A stretch of DNA of 64,000 nucleotides from Gigaspora margarita. Lineage: Eukaryota > Glomeromycota > Glomeromycetes > Diversisporales > Gigasporaceae. Both the position numbers and the translations under genes were made by a program. The notes beneath the pieces are model-generated. The model ran no database searches and was not told where the DNA came from. It saw only the letters and a list, made by a program, of their open reading frames with translations. Positions within the stretch are counted from its first letter, which is position 1. Each line of letters starts with the position of its first letter. Location of the stretch: contig WTPW01000013.1 of assembly GCA_009809945.1 (NCBI GenBank), positions 972,642 through 1,036,641 on the forward strand. The letters are read 5' to 3'. Of this stretch, positions 28,486 to 38,356 are shown in pieces.

Positions 28486-28876
28486 ATTTAACTGGAGACC
28501 AGGAAATAGACCACAAAAAGATAAAAGAAAGTGGTACAATAGAAATAGAGAAATATTAGAACAAAGAACACCTGAAGACATATCAGATGATATTTGGGAA
28601 ACAATTAATGACCTCATTGAAAGAATAAACCCCACAAATAATTCAAGACTTGGAGTAATCATTTTAACTTTAGAAGGTGCTAGAGGAATAGCAAATCACT
28701 TCCACTCTCGAAATTTAGAACTTGACGAAGAAAGGCCAAAAAGAATACTACCTCATATTATTACTAAAGTAGAAAAAAGAAATCCAGACTTAAGAGGACG
28801 AGCTCTCATCAACGAATTTAAAAAGCAAAGAGATATATATAACGAATTCTTAGAAAATACACAAGCACAACTATAG
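28457..28876 (+). CDS. 139-residue charged protein of element B
   Basis: Starts at the ATG at 28457 within the end of the membrane ORF. The N-terminal third is Arg/Trp-rich (FRFNWRPGNRPQKDKRKW), then comes an acidic helix and a mixed helical domain with LTLEGARGIANHF. This last motif resembles LALDGARQIQ of the 27614 ORF, so the two may be distant duplicates. No known family. Confidence 0.45.
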   Translation: MSLEELRQFRFNWRPGNRPQKDKRKWYNRNREILEQRTPEDISDDIWETINDLIERINPTNNSRLGVIILTLEGARGIANHFHSRNLELDEERPKRILPHIITKVEKRNPDLRGRALINEFKKQRDIYNEFLENTQAQL

Positions 28877-29020
28877 GAATAAAGAAAAGAATAATATTAG
28901 AAGTACCAGAATTCTGTAAAATAGTAGAAGAATCTGACAACGAACCAGAAGAAACTGATAACGAATCAGAAAGTGAAGAAAACGAAAGACAAGACCAAGT
29001 AGACAAAAGAATAGTATCCT

Positions 29021-29284
29021 ATGGATTACAACTATCAATTTACAATTTTACCTTGGAACTTTTATAACCAGATATTACACCATTTAGAAGCAATTGATAA
29101 CGTTTTATTCTGTGAAGGAGCACGGAACGCTTCTTTATTTAAAGAAGAAGAACATTACGAATCTTTACATTCAGAAGTAAAAAGACTTCAATTAGAAAAA
29201 GAAGCTCAAGAAAGAAACCTTTTAAGAATAGAGAAAGTAGAACAAAGATTAAACGAATTAATTGAAAACCCCTTGAACCTATAA
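29021..29284 (+). CDS. 87-residue coiled-coil protein of element B
   Basis: ATG at 29021. An aromatic N-terminus (MDYNYQFTILPWNFYNQ) precedes a coiled coil at residues about 48-82 (LHSEVKRLQLEKEAQERNLL). An acidic open frame without ATG (28877-29068) overlaps its start. Function unknown. Confidence 0.4.
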   Translation: MDYNYQFTILPWNFYNQILHHLEAIDNVLFCEGARNASLFKEEEHYESLHSEVKRLQLEKEAQERNLLRIEKVEQRLNELIENPLNL

Positions 29285-29307
29285 AGAAAAGAAGAAATTC
29301 TATTTAA

Positions 29308-29463
29308 ATGAATATAAAAGAAGATTCACTCATAGAAGAATTAAAAGAAGAATACTTTACAAGAACCGGAAAAAGAATAGAAGAATTTGGATATTATACA
29401 GGATCCACTGAAAAGAAAGAAAAAGAACCAGAATACCTACATCAGCGAATTATATATACGTAA
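29308..29463 (+). CDS. 51-residue ORF of element B running into an inserted TIR element
   Basis: An ATG ORF with the charged, helical composition of its neighbours. It runs into the left end of the inserted TIR element, so its original end is not visible here. Element sequence resumes after about 31186. Confidence 0.3.
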   Translation: MNIKEDSLIEELKEEYFTRTGKRIEEFGYYTGSTEKKEKEPEYLHQRIIYT

Positions 29464-31198
29464 TCTTACGTAAGATATTATGGCCCGTAATATTACGAAA
29501 ATCTTACGATCGTCACGGTGTATTACGTAATATATTACGTTAGATTACGGTAATATTACGGTTATTATTTCAAAATATTTCAAAATATACCAAATAAAAA
29601 AAAATGCAAATTACCTCCCCCCACAGGGTCGCGTACTCATGCAGATCAATAAACTAATGCGTGCAGGAGGTAATATTTTGATATTTTCGCATTGTTTCGC
29701 AATATTTTGGATCATTTCGCATTGTTTCGCAATATTTGGCAAATTTTCGCAAAATTTTAAAAAATAAATAACCGATATACATATTCACATAATCATACTT
29801 TTTTACAGGTTTTCACTTTATTTCGCAAGGTTTCGCAATTTATTAAAAAATTTTACATTTTTTTATTTATTATTATTTATTTATTTATTATTATTATATA
29901 TTATACATATTATATTATATATTATATTTTAATTATTATACATTTTTTACAGTATTATTTTTACATTATTATATATTATTTTAAATACTTTCGCACTTCT
30001 TCGCTTCTAATTCTATCACTATATACAAAAAACTAGCCCTACACACTTATTTCACTCACCCATAGTTAGTTATTATCTTCGCTTCTTTGTTTTCTATTGT
30101 CTTCACTTTGACTACTTCTTTTGTTTTGGCTATAAACTTCGTTTCGCACTCTTTTTCTAAAAACTTCAAAATAAAAATGTTTCTTAGAAGTGTTGGTTCT
30201 TGCAAATTGCCGAGGAAAGTCGCAAAGTTTCGAAGAAGTTAGGAATAACTAAAATAAAATTTAAAAAAATAAGTAAAAAAAAAAAACAAAAAAACAAAAA
30301 GNNNNNNNNNNNNNNNNNNNNNNNNNNNNNNNNNNNNNNNNNNNNNNNNNNNNNNNNNNNNNNNNNNNNNNNNNNNNNNNNNNNNNNNNNNNNNNNNNNN
30401 NNNNNNNNNNNNNNNNNNNNNNNNNNNNNNNNNNNNNNNNNNNNNNNNNNNNNNNNNNNNNNNNNNNNNNNNNNNNNNNNNNNNNNATTTAAAATAAAAC
30501 AAAAGAAAACAAAAACAAAAAACACGAAACGAAAAAATAAATGATGCGAAACCTTGCAAAAACTTGCACAAACTTGCAAAACCATGCGAAAACTTGCGAA
30601 AACTTGCGCCTAACTAAATCATTCTTTAAAGAAGCTTTCTTGGTGTTCTTGATTATGTCAGAAGTCTGAGTAGACATGCAAAAGGTTTCGAAATGTTGTA
30701 TATCTTCTTGCAAAGGTGTCTTGTAAAAGTGCCGAAATAAAAAATAATTAAAAAAAAATTAAAAATAAAAATGAAAACAAAAAAATGAAACGAAAACAAA
30801 AAATGAAACGAAAATAAAAAATGAAACGAAATAAAAACAAAAAAGCGAAAGAAAAAAAATAGAAGATCTAATTATAAACAAAAGATCTAATCTGATCTTG
30901 TAGTACAGAATTTGAATATCATCGAATTATTTCGAACTATTTTGAAAAATCAGTCTAATGCGCGATCCAGGTTACAGACCTACTGATCCTGATCCAGCTT
31001 GGTTTTCTAGTCCTAAATTATTTTGAAAGGGATCGAAATATTTCGTTAACCTATTTCGAAATATTTCGAAATTACTTTCGTAATATTTTGAAAATTTGAT
31101 AATTCGAAATATTTTGAAATATATTACGTAATATTTTGCTTATATTACGGTTCGTAATATCTTACGTAAGATTACGCTATTATAAATTTGCTGATGTA
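29437..31198. mobile_element. TIR DNA element inserted in element B (about 1.7 kb, contains an assembly gap)
   Basis: The ends are inverted copies. Left: CGTAATCTTACGTAAGATAT from 29459. Right: its complement ending at 31176. The match can be stretched outward to CTACATCAGC at 29437 and GCTGATGTAG at 31198. Weaker similarity (runs of TACGTAATATTACG) extends about 100 bp inward. The interior is low-complexity, with repeated TTTCGCAATATT and GAAACGAAA motifs and no transposase ORF, and it includes 185 Ns (30302-30486). Coding sequence of element B is interrupted on both sides, so it is younger than element B. I found no convincing target-site duplication, and the family is unassigned. Confidence 0.7.
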
Positions 31199-31545
31199 GA
31201 ACATGATAAATTATATTTTAAATTAGATTATCTAAACAGAATAATAATTAACAACCTGGGAGAACATATTCTTAAAGGAAAAGAAACTCCAAACATAAAA
31301 GGAGAATTAAGTATTTATAATTGCTACGCAGATGACCACTGCTAGGAAAAATTAAATCTAGCACGAGATATTCACAAACTAACAGAACAAATTGACCATC
31401 CATACCACGGAACTGATATAGGAATAGCAACTGCGAATATTAAATACGCAGACCTAATAGAAAGACTTATCCTAAATATCAAAAGAGCTAGAATACTTGA
31501 AGATATCACAAATGAGAAAAACATACTTAAATGGTTAAAATAGAC
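31186..31545 (+). pseudogene. Element B coding remnant right of the inserted TIR element (broken)
   Basis: Helical coding-like sequence with LSIYNCYADDHC near 31316 and a following open stretch (LARDIHKLTEQIDH) to 31545. It carries the same L-S-I-Y-N-C motif as the genes at 27202 and 31671, so it belongs to the repeated small-protein family of element B. It is broken. Confidence 0.4.
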
Positions 31546-31701
31546 CTAGAAGATATAACCCATTACGATACAATAACATTAATAGCATTCATATCACTAA
31601 GTGTATTATTAATACTGACACCCATATTATTAATTTATTGGATAAAAACAAACCCGTACAAAGATTTAAATGAGTTACAACTCGAACCAATATCCTTATA
31701 G
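31531..31701 (+). CDS. Single-pass membrane protein (56 residues) of element B
   Basis: An ATG at 31531, overlapping the end of the previous frame, opens a 56-residue ORF. An acidic N-terminus precedes a strong transmembrane helix at residues about 15-37 (TLIAFISLSVLLILTPILLI), with a short polar tail. Together with 28282-28485 and the 12.6-14.2 kb cluster it brings the membrane proteins of element B to six. Confidence 0.45.
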   Translation: MVKIDLEDITHYDTITLIAFISLSVLLILTPILLIYWIKTNPYKDLNELQLEPISL

Positions 31702-32209
31702 ACCAAGTGTTAGGAGAATCACATTAAAATTAGAATAGACAAAACCAAAAGAGTTATTTGAACAATATTATAAATTCTATACGAAACCAGAAGACCTAGG
31801 AGAAACAAAATACATCAAAAGAAATAAAAGGAAAGAAGCAGTAGAATTTCTTGAAACCTCTTTAAAGGAATTAAAATTAAAACTAGAAGAAGAACTATTC
31901 CCGCTAGCACTGAGATACGAAGCAAGAAATAAAGAAACCCTTAGTATTTACAATTGTTATAAAAACAAAGAATATTCTGAAATTACTGAAATAATAAAAG
32001 GAGTCATATTAGTATTAAACTATCCTGATAACCTATACCAAACAGAAGAACAAAATTTAAAAGAAAAACAAGAGCGATTACAAACAGCATATATAAAGAA
32101 TCTAGAAGAACTTTACGAAAAACAAACTGGAATCTGGATAAACGATAAATATTGTATAGTAAAAACCTTTAGTGAACTAAAAGAACATCATGAACAATAT
32201 TGGGAATGA
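31671..32209 (+). pseudogene. Helical protein region of element B with NC motif (broken)
   Basis: The region begins at the ATG at 31671, inside the end of the membrane ORF. It encodes a Lys/Glu-rich helical protein containing TLSIYNCYKNKEYSE near 31945, the third occurrence of that motif in element B. It is broken at about one point. Its end overlaps the start of the Nudix region. Confidence 0.4.
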
Positions 32210-33329
32210 TGATTTAATTGAATATTGGAATAGCCAATTTAATAAGGAAACGCAAATATCTTTTCTACCAGAATGAAAAATAAGCCAATTAATATTCTTT
32301 GTAGAACTTAACAATGAAACATATATTTTATTATTACAAAGAATTAACCCACACAAAGACTTTTATTTAAAATTATATGGACCAGGAGGAAAAGCAGATC
32401 ATAACAAGAATAAATGTATAGAAGCATGTGTAATAAGAGAATGCTTTTAAGAAACAGAAATTGTACTAAGAAATGAGAAACTATTGAAAATATTTGAACA
32501 ATCATACTATTCAACCCAAGAATGGAAAGCAGAGAATTGTACACAAAAAGAAGCAAGCCATATAGTAACCTTAGCAATATTTATATATCCGTTAGAAGAA
32601 TTAAAACCACAACACACTGAACCAGAAACATTAGGACCGTGGCACATTTATAAAATAACAGATGTGTTTAAACATCAGAAAGAATTAGTACCAGTACTTG
32701 AAGAAAATATAGAACTAATAGCGAAAGAAATAAAAATGTACGAGGAAAAGATTTTAGAACAAACTATAGGAAAAAGTGAGCAGCAAACAATAATATCTCT
32801 ACTGATACAAAAGAAAGAAAGAAAACAAAGAAACCAATCAGAAACTAAAAATTTCCTAAAAGATATCGAAACAGAAATACCATGGGAACAAATACCAGAG
32901 ATAACTGATGAAGATTTTCCCATATTAGAATTAAAATATGATAAACTTTCCTTATTCGAAATACAGACCCTAATTAAATATAAAAGAAAAATACAAAGCT
33001 TAATACAACCAATCCGAAGAATAGAACAACGGATTCAGAGGCTTGAAAAACTATATAAAGGACATAAATACCTATCAATATTTGATCCGAAAGAAAGGCA
33101 ATGGATAGCCTCAAAATTTGGCGAATGCCCAACAATAACGGACCTATCAAAAGAAGAAGCTATTGTACAAAAATTTTGGAACACAAGATTTAAGTTTGAA
33201 ATACATACTAACTCTACTAATGTAGCAATGTACCTCAAAATCCGCCAAGCTGAAGATCAAACAAATATTATTGAAACACAAACTTGGGAATATTTCCGCC
33301 AAAGAACTCCGAATCTACCACTAATTTAG
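32190..33329 (+). pseudogene. Nudix hydrolase region with long helical tail, end of element B (broken)
   Basis: A Nudix domain is recognisable at about 32285-32650: beta strands (LFVELNNETYILLLQRI), then a Nudix box beginning YGPGGKADHN near 32380 and ending near 32455, then a typical WHIYKI strand near 32640. A 220-residue charged helical tail follows to 33329 and has no known domain. Nudix enzymes remove damaged nucleotides. Element A also ends with a Nudix domain, there fused to a kinase, so this terminal position is conserved. The region is broken at about two points. Confidence 0.6.
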
Positions 33330-33385
33330 AAATAACCGGCAGCACAAATCTGACCACACTGTGCAATACTATAGCCGACGAAACC

Positions 33386-33430
33386 CTTGACGATTGATGA
33401 AACCCTTGACGATTGATGAAACTCCTGACG
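33386..33430 (+). repeat. Short tandem repeat at the right edge of element B
   Basis: GAAACCCTTGACGATTGAT occurs twice in tandem with a third degenerate unit. Related GACGATTGA units recur near 44350 and 62055 in the segmental duplication, so this is host sequence and marks the outside of element B. Confidence 0.6.
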
Positions 33431-33917
33431 CAACCCTGACTATTGAAGAAACTAATGCCCTAGCTCTCCAACACAAAAAAATTGTTCACAACCTGTAATA
33501 TTACTGATCGAATTTTAAGATCAGGTGTGACGTAAAAATTTTTTACAAAAAATAGAATAGCTCTAAATTTTTTATTAGGAAAATTGTTTCTTGTGAAATT
33601 TTACTAATAGCCACAATGGCCATATATTTTTCTAACCCTAGCCCTAATTATAACGCGGTTTTCTTAGCCTTAAATTTACACGTATTTTTACTTAGAAAAC
33701 AAAGCACAATTGTTTTGATTATCACATTACACTTGATCCTAAATTTTGATTGGTCAAAATTACAGAATTATCAATTTTTTGTGGGAGCGCTACCTAAGAT
33801 GATGAAGCTCTTGATGAAACCCTTGTTAATTGGAAGAAAGCTTTTACATTGAATATAAACAGATTATTTTTTATTGCTAGCATTTCACTAGCAATAGGGA
33901 GTGTAGGATCAACTCAT

Positions 33918-34137
33918 ACAGGGGGTTCACCAAAATCCGGGTCGGGAACGTCGGAGTACATCGGAATCATGGTCGGTTGAATCGGAATCAATTTTGCCCC
34001 AAGATCATAAAAAACATTACTAATGAAATCATATCCATTCATTAAGTAATTTGCTGTAGACCTGCTGACAGCTAAGGCTAAACGCCATCCTAGATCTGAC
34101 TATACGGCCCAGAATTTTGGTACCTTCCTGTAAAATT
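33918..34137 (-). mobile_element. CCGGGTCGG inverted-repeat MITE, copy 1
   Basis: The ends are near-inverted (left CCAAAATCCGGGTCGG, right CAGAATTTTGGTACC). The interior matches, in reverse orientation, two other copies at about 47068-47322 and 57317-57556, including the shared ATGGATATGATTT / TTACTTAATGAATGG core. No ORF is present. Target duplication is not obvious. Confidence 0.6.
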
Positions 34138-34654
34138 CGCGTAGGATCGATTGTCCGAACACATTATTTTTGAACCATCAATAATAACACTAATGCTATG
34201 AACATCTGTTATTTCATTGGCAGACTAAAACCATACCCTCAAATATCTTTAATTCGTACTGAGGTTTTAATCACTCACTAGGTGTTTAATTCACTCGCTG
34301 AGAGGTTCATACACTCGCCGAGAGTTTATAACCCTCGTTGAGGGTACCAGCAGGGTACCCTCGTTGAGGGCTAAAATCACCCAACTATGTCACAAACTAT
34401 GCCAAAATAAGAAATACATAAAATAATACATAATAATAAAATACTATGACACTGCCAATTCGTAGAACACCTATCTGATTTATCAGGGTGATTGTTGCAA
34501 ATCATCGGATCGATATCAAAAAGATAGAAACTGGGAAGATATAATAATGAACAAAAACATGGACTAATTTATTTCTGTTATGAAAGAAATGAATACTAGT
34601 CTTATACTTCATCAAAATCATCATGGATTTTGTTATTTATTTATTATTGTTTTC

Positions 34655-34830
34655 GTCATGCGTCATGGGTTCATGCGTCATGTGTTTCGTCATGCATCGT
34701 GGGTTTCGTCATGCGTCATGGGTTTCGTCATGCGTCATGGGTTTCGTCATTCGTCAATTCGTCAATTTGAAATTGCCTGACGAAATGGTTTCGTCATGCG
34801 TCAATGACGCAGGTTGCGTCATGCGTCAGG
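34655..34830 (+). repeat. CGTCATGCGTCATGGGTTT minisatellite
   Basis: About eight imperfect units of a 17-20 bp motif built on CGTCATG. It ends beside the palindrome-like TGACGAAATGGTTTCGTCA (about 34785-34803), which also occurs at about 44310 and, slightly changed, at about 62012. No coding role is likely even though several frames stay open. Confidence 0.7.
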
Positions 34831-36351
34831 CATCATTAAAGGGCATACTGGTTTTAACTACAGGGGCGAAGTTACATGTGAAGAATCTATTGTTTACGAA
34901 AAGGGAATAAACAAACATTAACAGCGAAATGCCAAGGGCATAATGGTTTGTGGCCCTGGAATACGCAGTTACCCTCCGGAAATACTATCACGCTATTTGG
35001 GGCTATGCTGATCTCTCGTACCATAACGTGACTTTAGGAGAAATCATACGATCGTACGATATCTCAATCGGAAAAACCCTAACGTATTACAAAAAAAATA
35101 AAAGAAACTTGAGGCGTAGCCCATCACAACGTACATATCGGTACATTTATATTTATTTAATGCTTATAGAATAAAATCAGTATTAGGTGTAATAGGCATA
35201 AAAACATAACTTTAATGGTGCTTGGCACATGATACTCTTTTAATAGATAATAATAGTATAAGATAATAACATTTTAACTCCGAAAGTTGTCATGCACGTA
35301 AAACAATATACAGTATATATATATATATTTAGTTCGTGGAGCTCAATACCTCGGATATTATGAATTGCGCATAGGAATTCTCGAAGTTTACCTGTTAATG
35401 TACGAATAATGTAATTATAGAATTAAACTGTTTGTTTCAAATAGCAAGCTATCTTTGTAAGTAAATGAACAAATCAAAAAAATATTATTGTTTGAATATC
35501 TATATTGAAATCACGAATTCAATATTATTATTAAATTAATACCAAATTTTATAATTCAATTTGCACATGTTGAGCACTTACAAAGATTTTTATGTTATTT
35601 TTATCAATAAATCATTTCACAAAATAAACTATAAATAACTTTTGATAATTGAGTAATAATCTAAAGATCAATCTTTTAAATTAGCCTAAAATTATTAATT
35701 AATCTGATATTGAGATTTTTTTTTATAAATATACGTAAGAGTATACAAGAGTATGCAAGAGTATGCAAGAGTATACAAGAGACTATATGAAAGCAAACAA
35801 TATTAGACCTTTTGATTCGTATAATTCGAAAATCAAGAAAATCAAAATTGGTTATTCAAAATGTTCTAATTAGTCCTTGATGAGTTCATCTTCTGAATTT
35901 CGTCTAACAATGTGTTTGTACATGACCAAAATTAGTCAAAATTTTTTTCTTTTATTTCTTCGAAGAGTTTGCCGCAGTGATTTATAATTAATTTTTCTGT
36001 TAATTATATTATGTTAATACACCAAGATACAATCCAATTTAGAAATAAATTATCCACACATTAATCTTTACCAGAATGCTGCTTACTCCTAAGACATTAG
36101 CGTCATTAACTTGAAAATTTCACGATTAAATTAAGGCAAGATTCTTATTAAGTTAAGTTAGAAAAATAAATGCATTATTATTAATACCAAATTTCTCAAT
36201 TGTTAGTGCGCAGAAATAGAGGTTAATATAATTCGGGTGTAAATTCTGTTAACCCTTAATAACTCGATTTTAACAGCAAACATAAACAGGTTTTAAATTC
36301 GGTTTTTCTATAAAATAGATAACCCGATTTAAATTCCGTTTAAACTTAACC

Positions 36352-37460
36352 AAAACCCACCTAGTATCGGACCCACTTAGTATCGCCACACAAAGATCAT
36401 GTATGTAATCGGGTTTTAAATTTATTTGCCGACATTAAAATTAATAAAATTAATGATTGATACAATAATGACGATATTTATTAATATACGTAATAATGTG
36501 AATAACTATTTACGTTGAAATTTTTTCTTTGAATATCGTAAAATGGAAAATACAAGACTTTGTTCATCTTGTCGAACTATAAAAACTCATTATTGTATTT
36601 CAAAGTAACCAAACAAATGCTTTGAGTGTTCAAACCGAATAAACGAAAGCCGAAAAAGAAAATGAGAAGACCAAATTTTAAATGATATTTGCAAGCAAGA
36701 AGAAAATGCTATAAAATCCGAAGAGTTTAAACATATAATTTATAAAAAGCTTATGGATGTTGAAGGAGAAAGCAATATGCATATGAATCTTGAGATAGTT
36801 GTTATTTTTTGAAAAACAGATTTTTATTATGCAAACATTTTGTTAATCCACTCGGAAAGATGGGTGCGTCATTAAAAAAATTTTCAAATTTAAGCTTATT
36901 TAATTTAGGTGCAACAAAATTCTCNGTATCCTTTTATTTCGGAAGCTAAGGAAACTTTATGGGAAAATATTCGACCAACTTTAATTAATCATGCACAAGA
37001 TAATTTAATAGTTGACCTTGTGAATTCAGAAAATGAAAACATATATAATGAGGGAACGAGTACTGAAGATAGTGAATCCGAATCTGAAATTTTAAGAAAG
37101 TAAAATAATCTCTTCATGAGGTATAAAGATTTTTTTTATTATCACTATATTTTCATATTAATACTAATGTATTTTATGCTTTAGGCACTTGATTGGTCTT
37201 GAAAAATCTAATAATCTTCGTAAACAAAAAAAATGGCTTCGAAGCATTGAATTGAACTTTAAATCTATCCAAAAAATGGTGGATGACATTAAAGATTTTG
37301 AACGGGCAAAAAAGCTTCCAAAAACTTGGAGTGGCCGTAATTAAAACACATTTAATTAGTAGCATTTAAAGTTTTATACGTGTATTAATAAATATTTGAA
37401 TAAAATGTAATTTGACTTAGAGTCTGCAGTGATAATTAAGTAAATTCTTTAATAATAATA

Positions 37461-37491
<31 letters not shown>

Positions 37492-37601
37492 TTAATAATA
37501 ACAATTTTTTCGAAAATCTCGTGATTCTGTTATTATTATGCTTAGATTGAAATTTAATAACCGATTACGTACATAATTTTGGTGGTGATACTAGGTGCGT
37601 T
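36352..37601 (+). mobile_element. TIR DNA element with spliced coding fragments, only in duplication copy 1
   Basis: The ends share an inverted ACCTAGTATC motif plus a subterminal ATGTAYGTAATCGG, and CTTAACC is duplicated on both sides (36345-36351 and 37602-37608). The paralogous site in copy 2 (53050-53056, CTTAACT) is empty. Inside are coding-like pieces on the plus strand: a start at 36543 with CSSC ... CFEC cysteines, an exon 36909-37098, and an exon from 37184 to 37344. A GT-AG intron (37099-37183) joins the last two in frame. No transposase is recognised, so it looks like a non-autonomous element carrying a captured or unknown gene. A TAA microsatellite lies at 37450-37490. Confidence 0.7.
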
Positions 37602-38356
37602 CTTAACCCAAGTTGGTTTTGACCTTTACACAGAAATGCTTTTGTGGCATTCAAACGTAATTAATTCTACCACCAGCTGCAATGCCATATGCCTTTCAGT
37701 AATTTTGTGTCAACTATAGATAAAGAGGTGCACATGCAATATTATAATACATGAAACGTATTGATTGTATTAATGAGGATAATAAATATGTTTATTCTAT
37801 GGAAAAAATTTTTTGATAGGCAAATTCTAAACTATTTTTTTTTTATATATCCAACTGGAGTTTACTCAAACTTGTAAAAATTTATACAAGACGTACGTAA
37901 TCAACCATTGGAACTTCCTTTCCCGACATTTTAGTCGCAAAAGCCCATCTAATAAAATTACAATGTGTGTATAAATAGAAAGAAAAAAAAAATCCAAATC
38001 ACAATAACAATAAAATAATAATTAAAAAGAATGAAAAACTACAATTTTTAAAAAAATAATTAAAAAAAAAGAAAAACTAAAATACAATTTTTAAAAGATA
38101 ATTAAAAGTAAAATAAATAATAAAAAAAAACGTTGAGAAACCTTTTTTTGAAAAGAAAACAATTTACAAAGAATAAAACGTCAAAATTAAAAAAATCATT
38201 GAGAAATTTTTTAAGAAAAATATAATTTAAACAAAAGATAATAAAAAAGTCCGAATTTAAATAAACTAAAATAACTTGAGAAATTTTTTAAGAAAATACA
38301 ATTCTAACAAAAGATAATAAAAAGTCCGAATTAAAATAAACTAAAAAAAAAAAAAA

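Larger units (their letters stand above)
11431..33340 (+). mobile_element. Virus-like reverse-transcribing element B (near full length, broken)
   Basis: A second, diverged element of the same family spans about 22 kb including its probable leader. Parts in order: membrane-protein cluster, gag-like ORF, CCHC nucleocapsid region, retropepsin-like domain, endonuclease IV, coiled-coil ORF, RT-RNase H, IS1595/ISXO2 transposase, zinc-knuckle/finger region, many small overlapping ORFs and a Nudix gene. A 1.7 kb TIR element is inserted at 29.4-31.2 kb. It is broken, with roughly ten or more breaks, but long frames such as the endonuclease (1.9 kb) are open. No long terminal repeats can be matched between the two ends by eye. 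The right edge near 33.34 kb abuts a tandem repeat of host type. The left limit is set only by the end of element A. Confidence 0.7.
33341..35985. other. Host-type non-coding sequence with repeats
   Basis: No supported gene. It holds a 21-bp tandem repeat at its left edge (33386-33430), a copy of the CCGGGTCGG inverted-repeat family (33918-34137), short repeats of CTCGTTGAGGG type (34255-34370), a CGTCATGC minisatellite (34655-34830), and several copies of GAGTATRCAA (35730-35785). The rest is plain AT-rich DNA. Confidence 0.5.

Noticed and set aside
34580-34910. Two overlapping plus-strand frames of 66 and 95 codons with repeated His/Met/Cys words
   Set aside because: They are read through the CGTCATG minisatellite and only repeat its translation.
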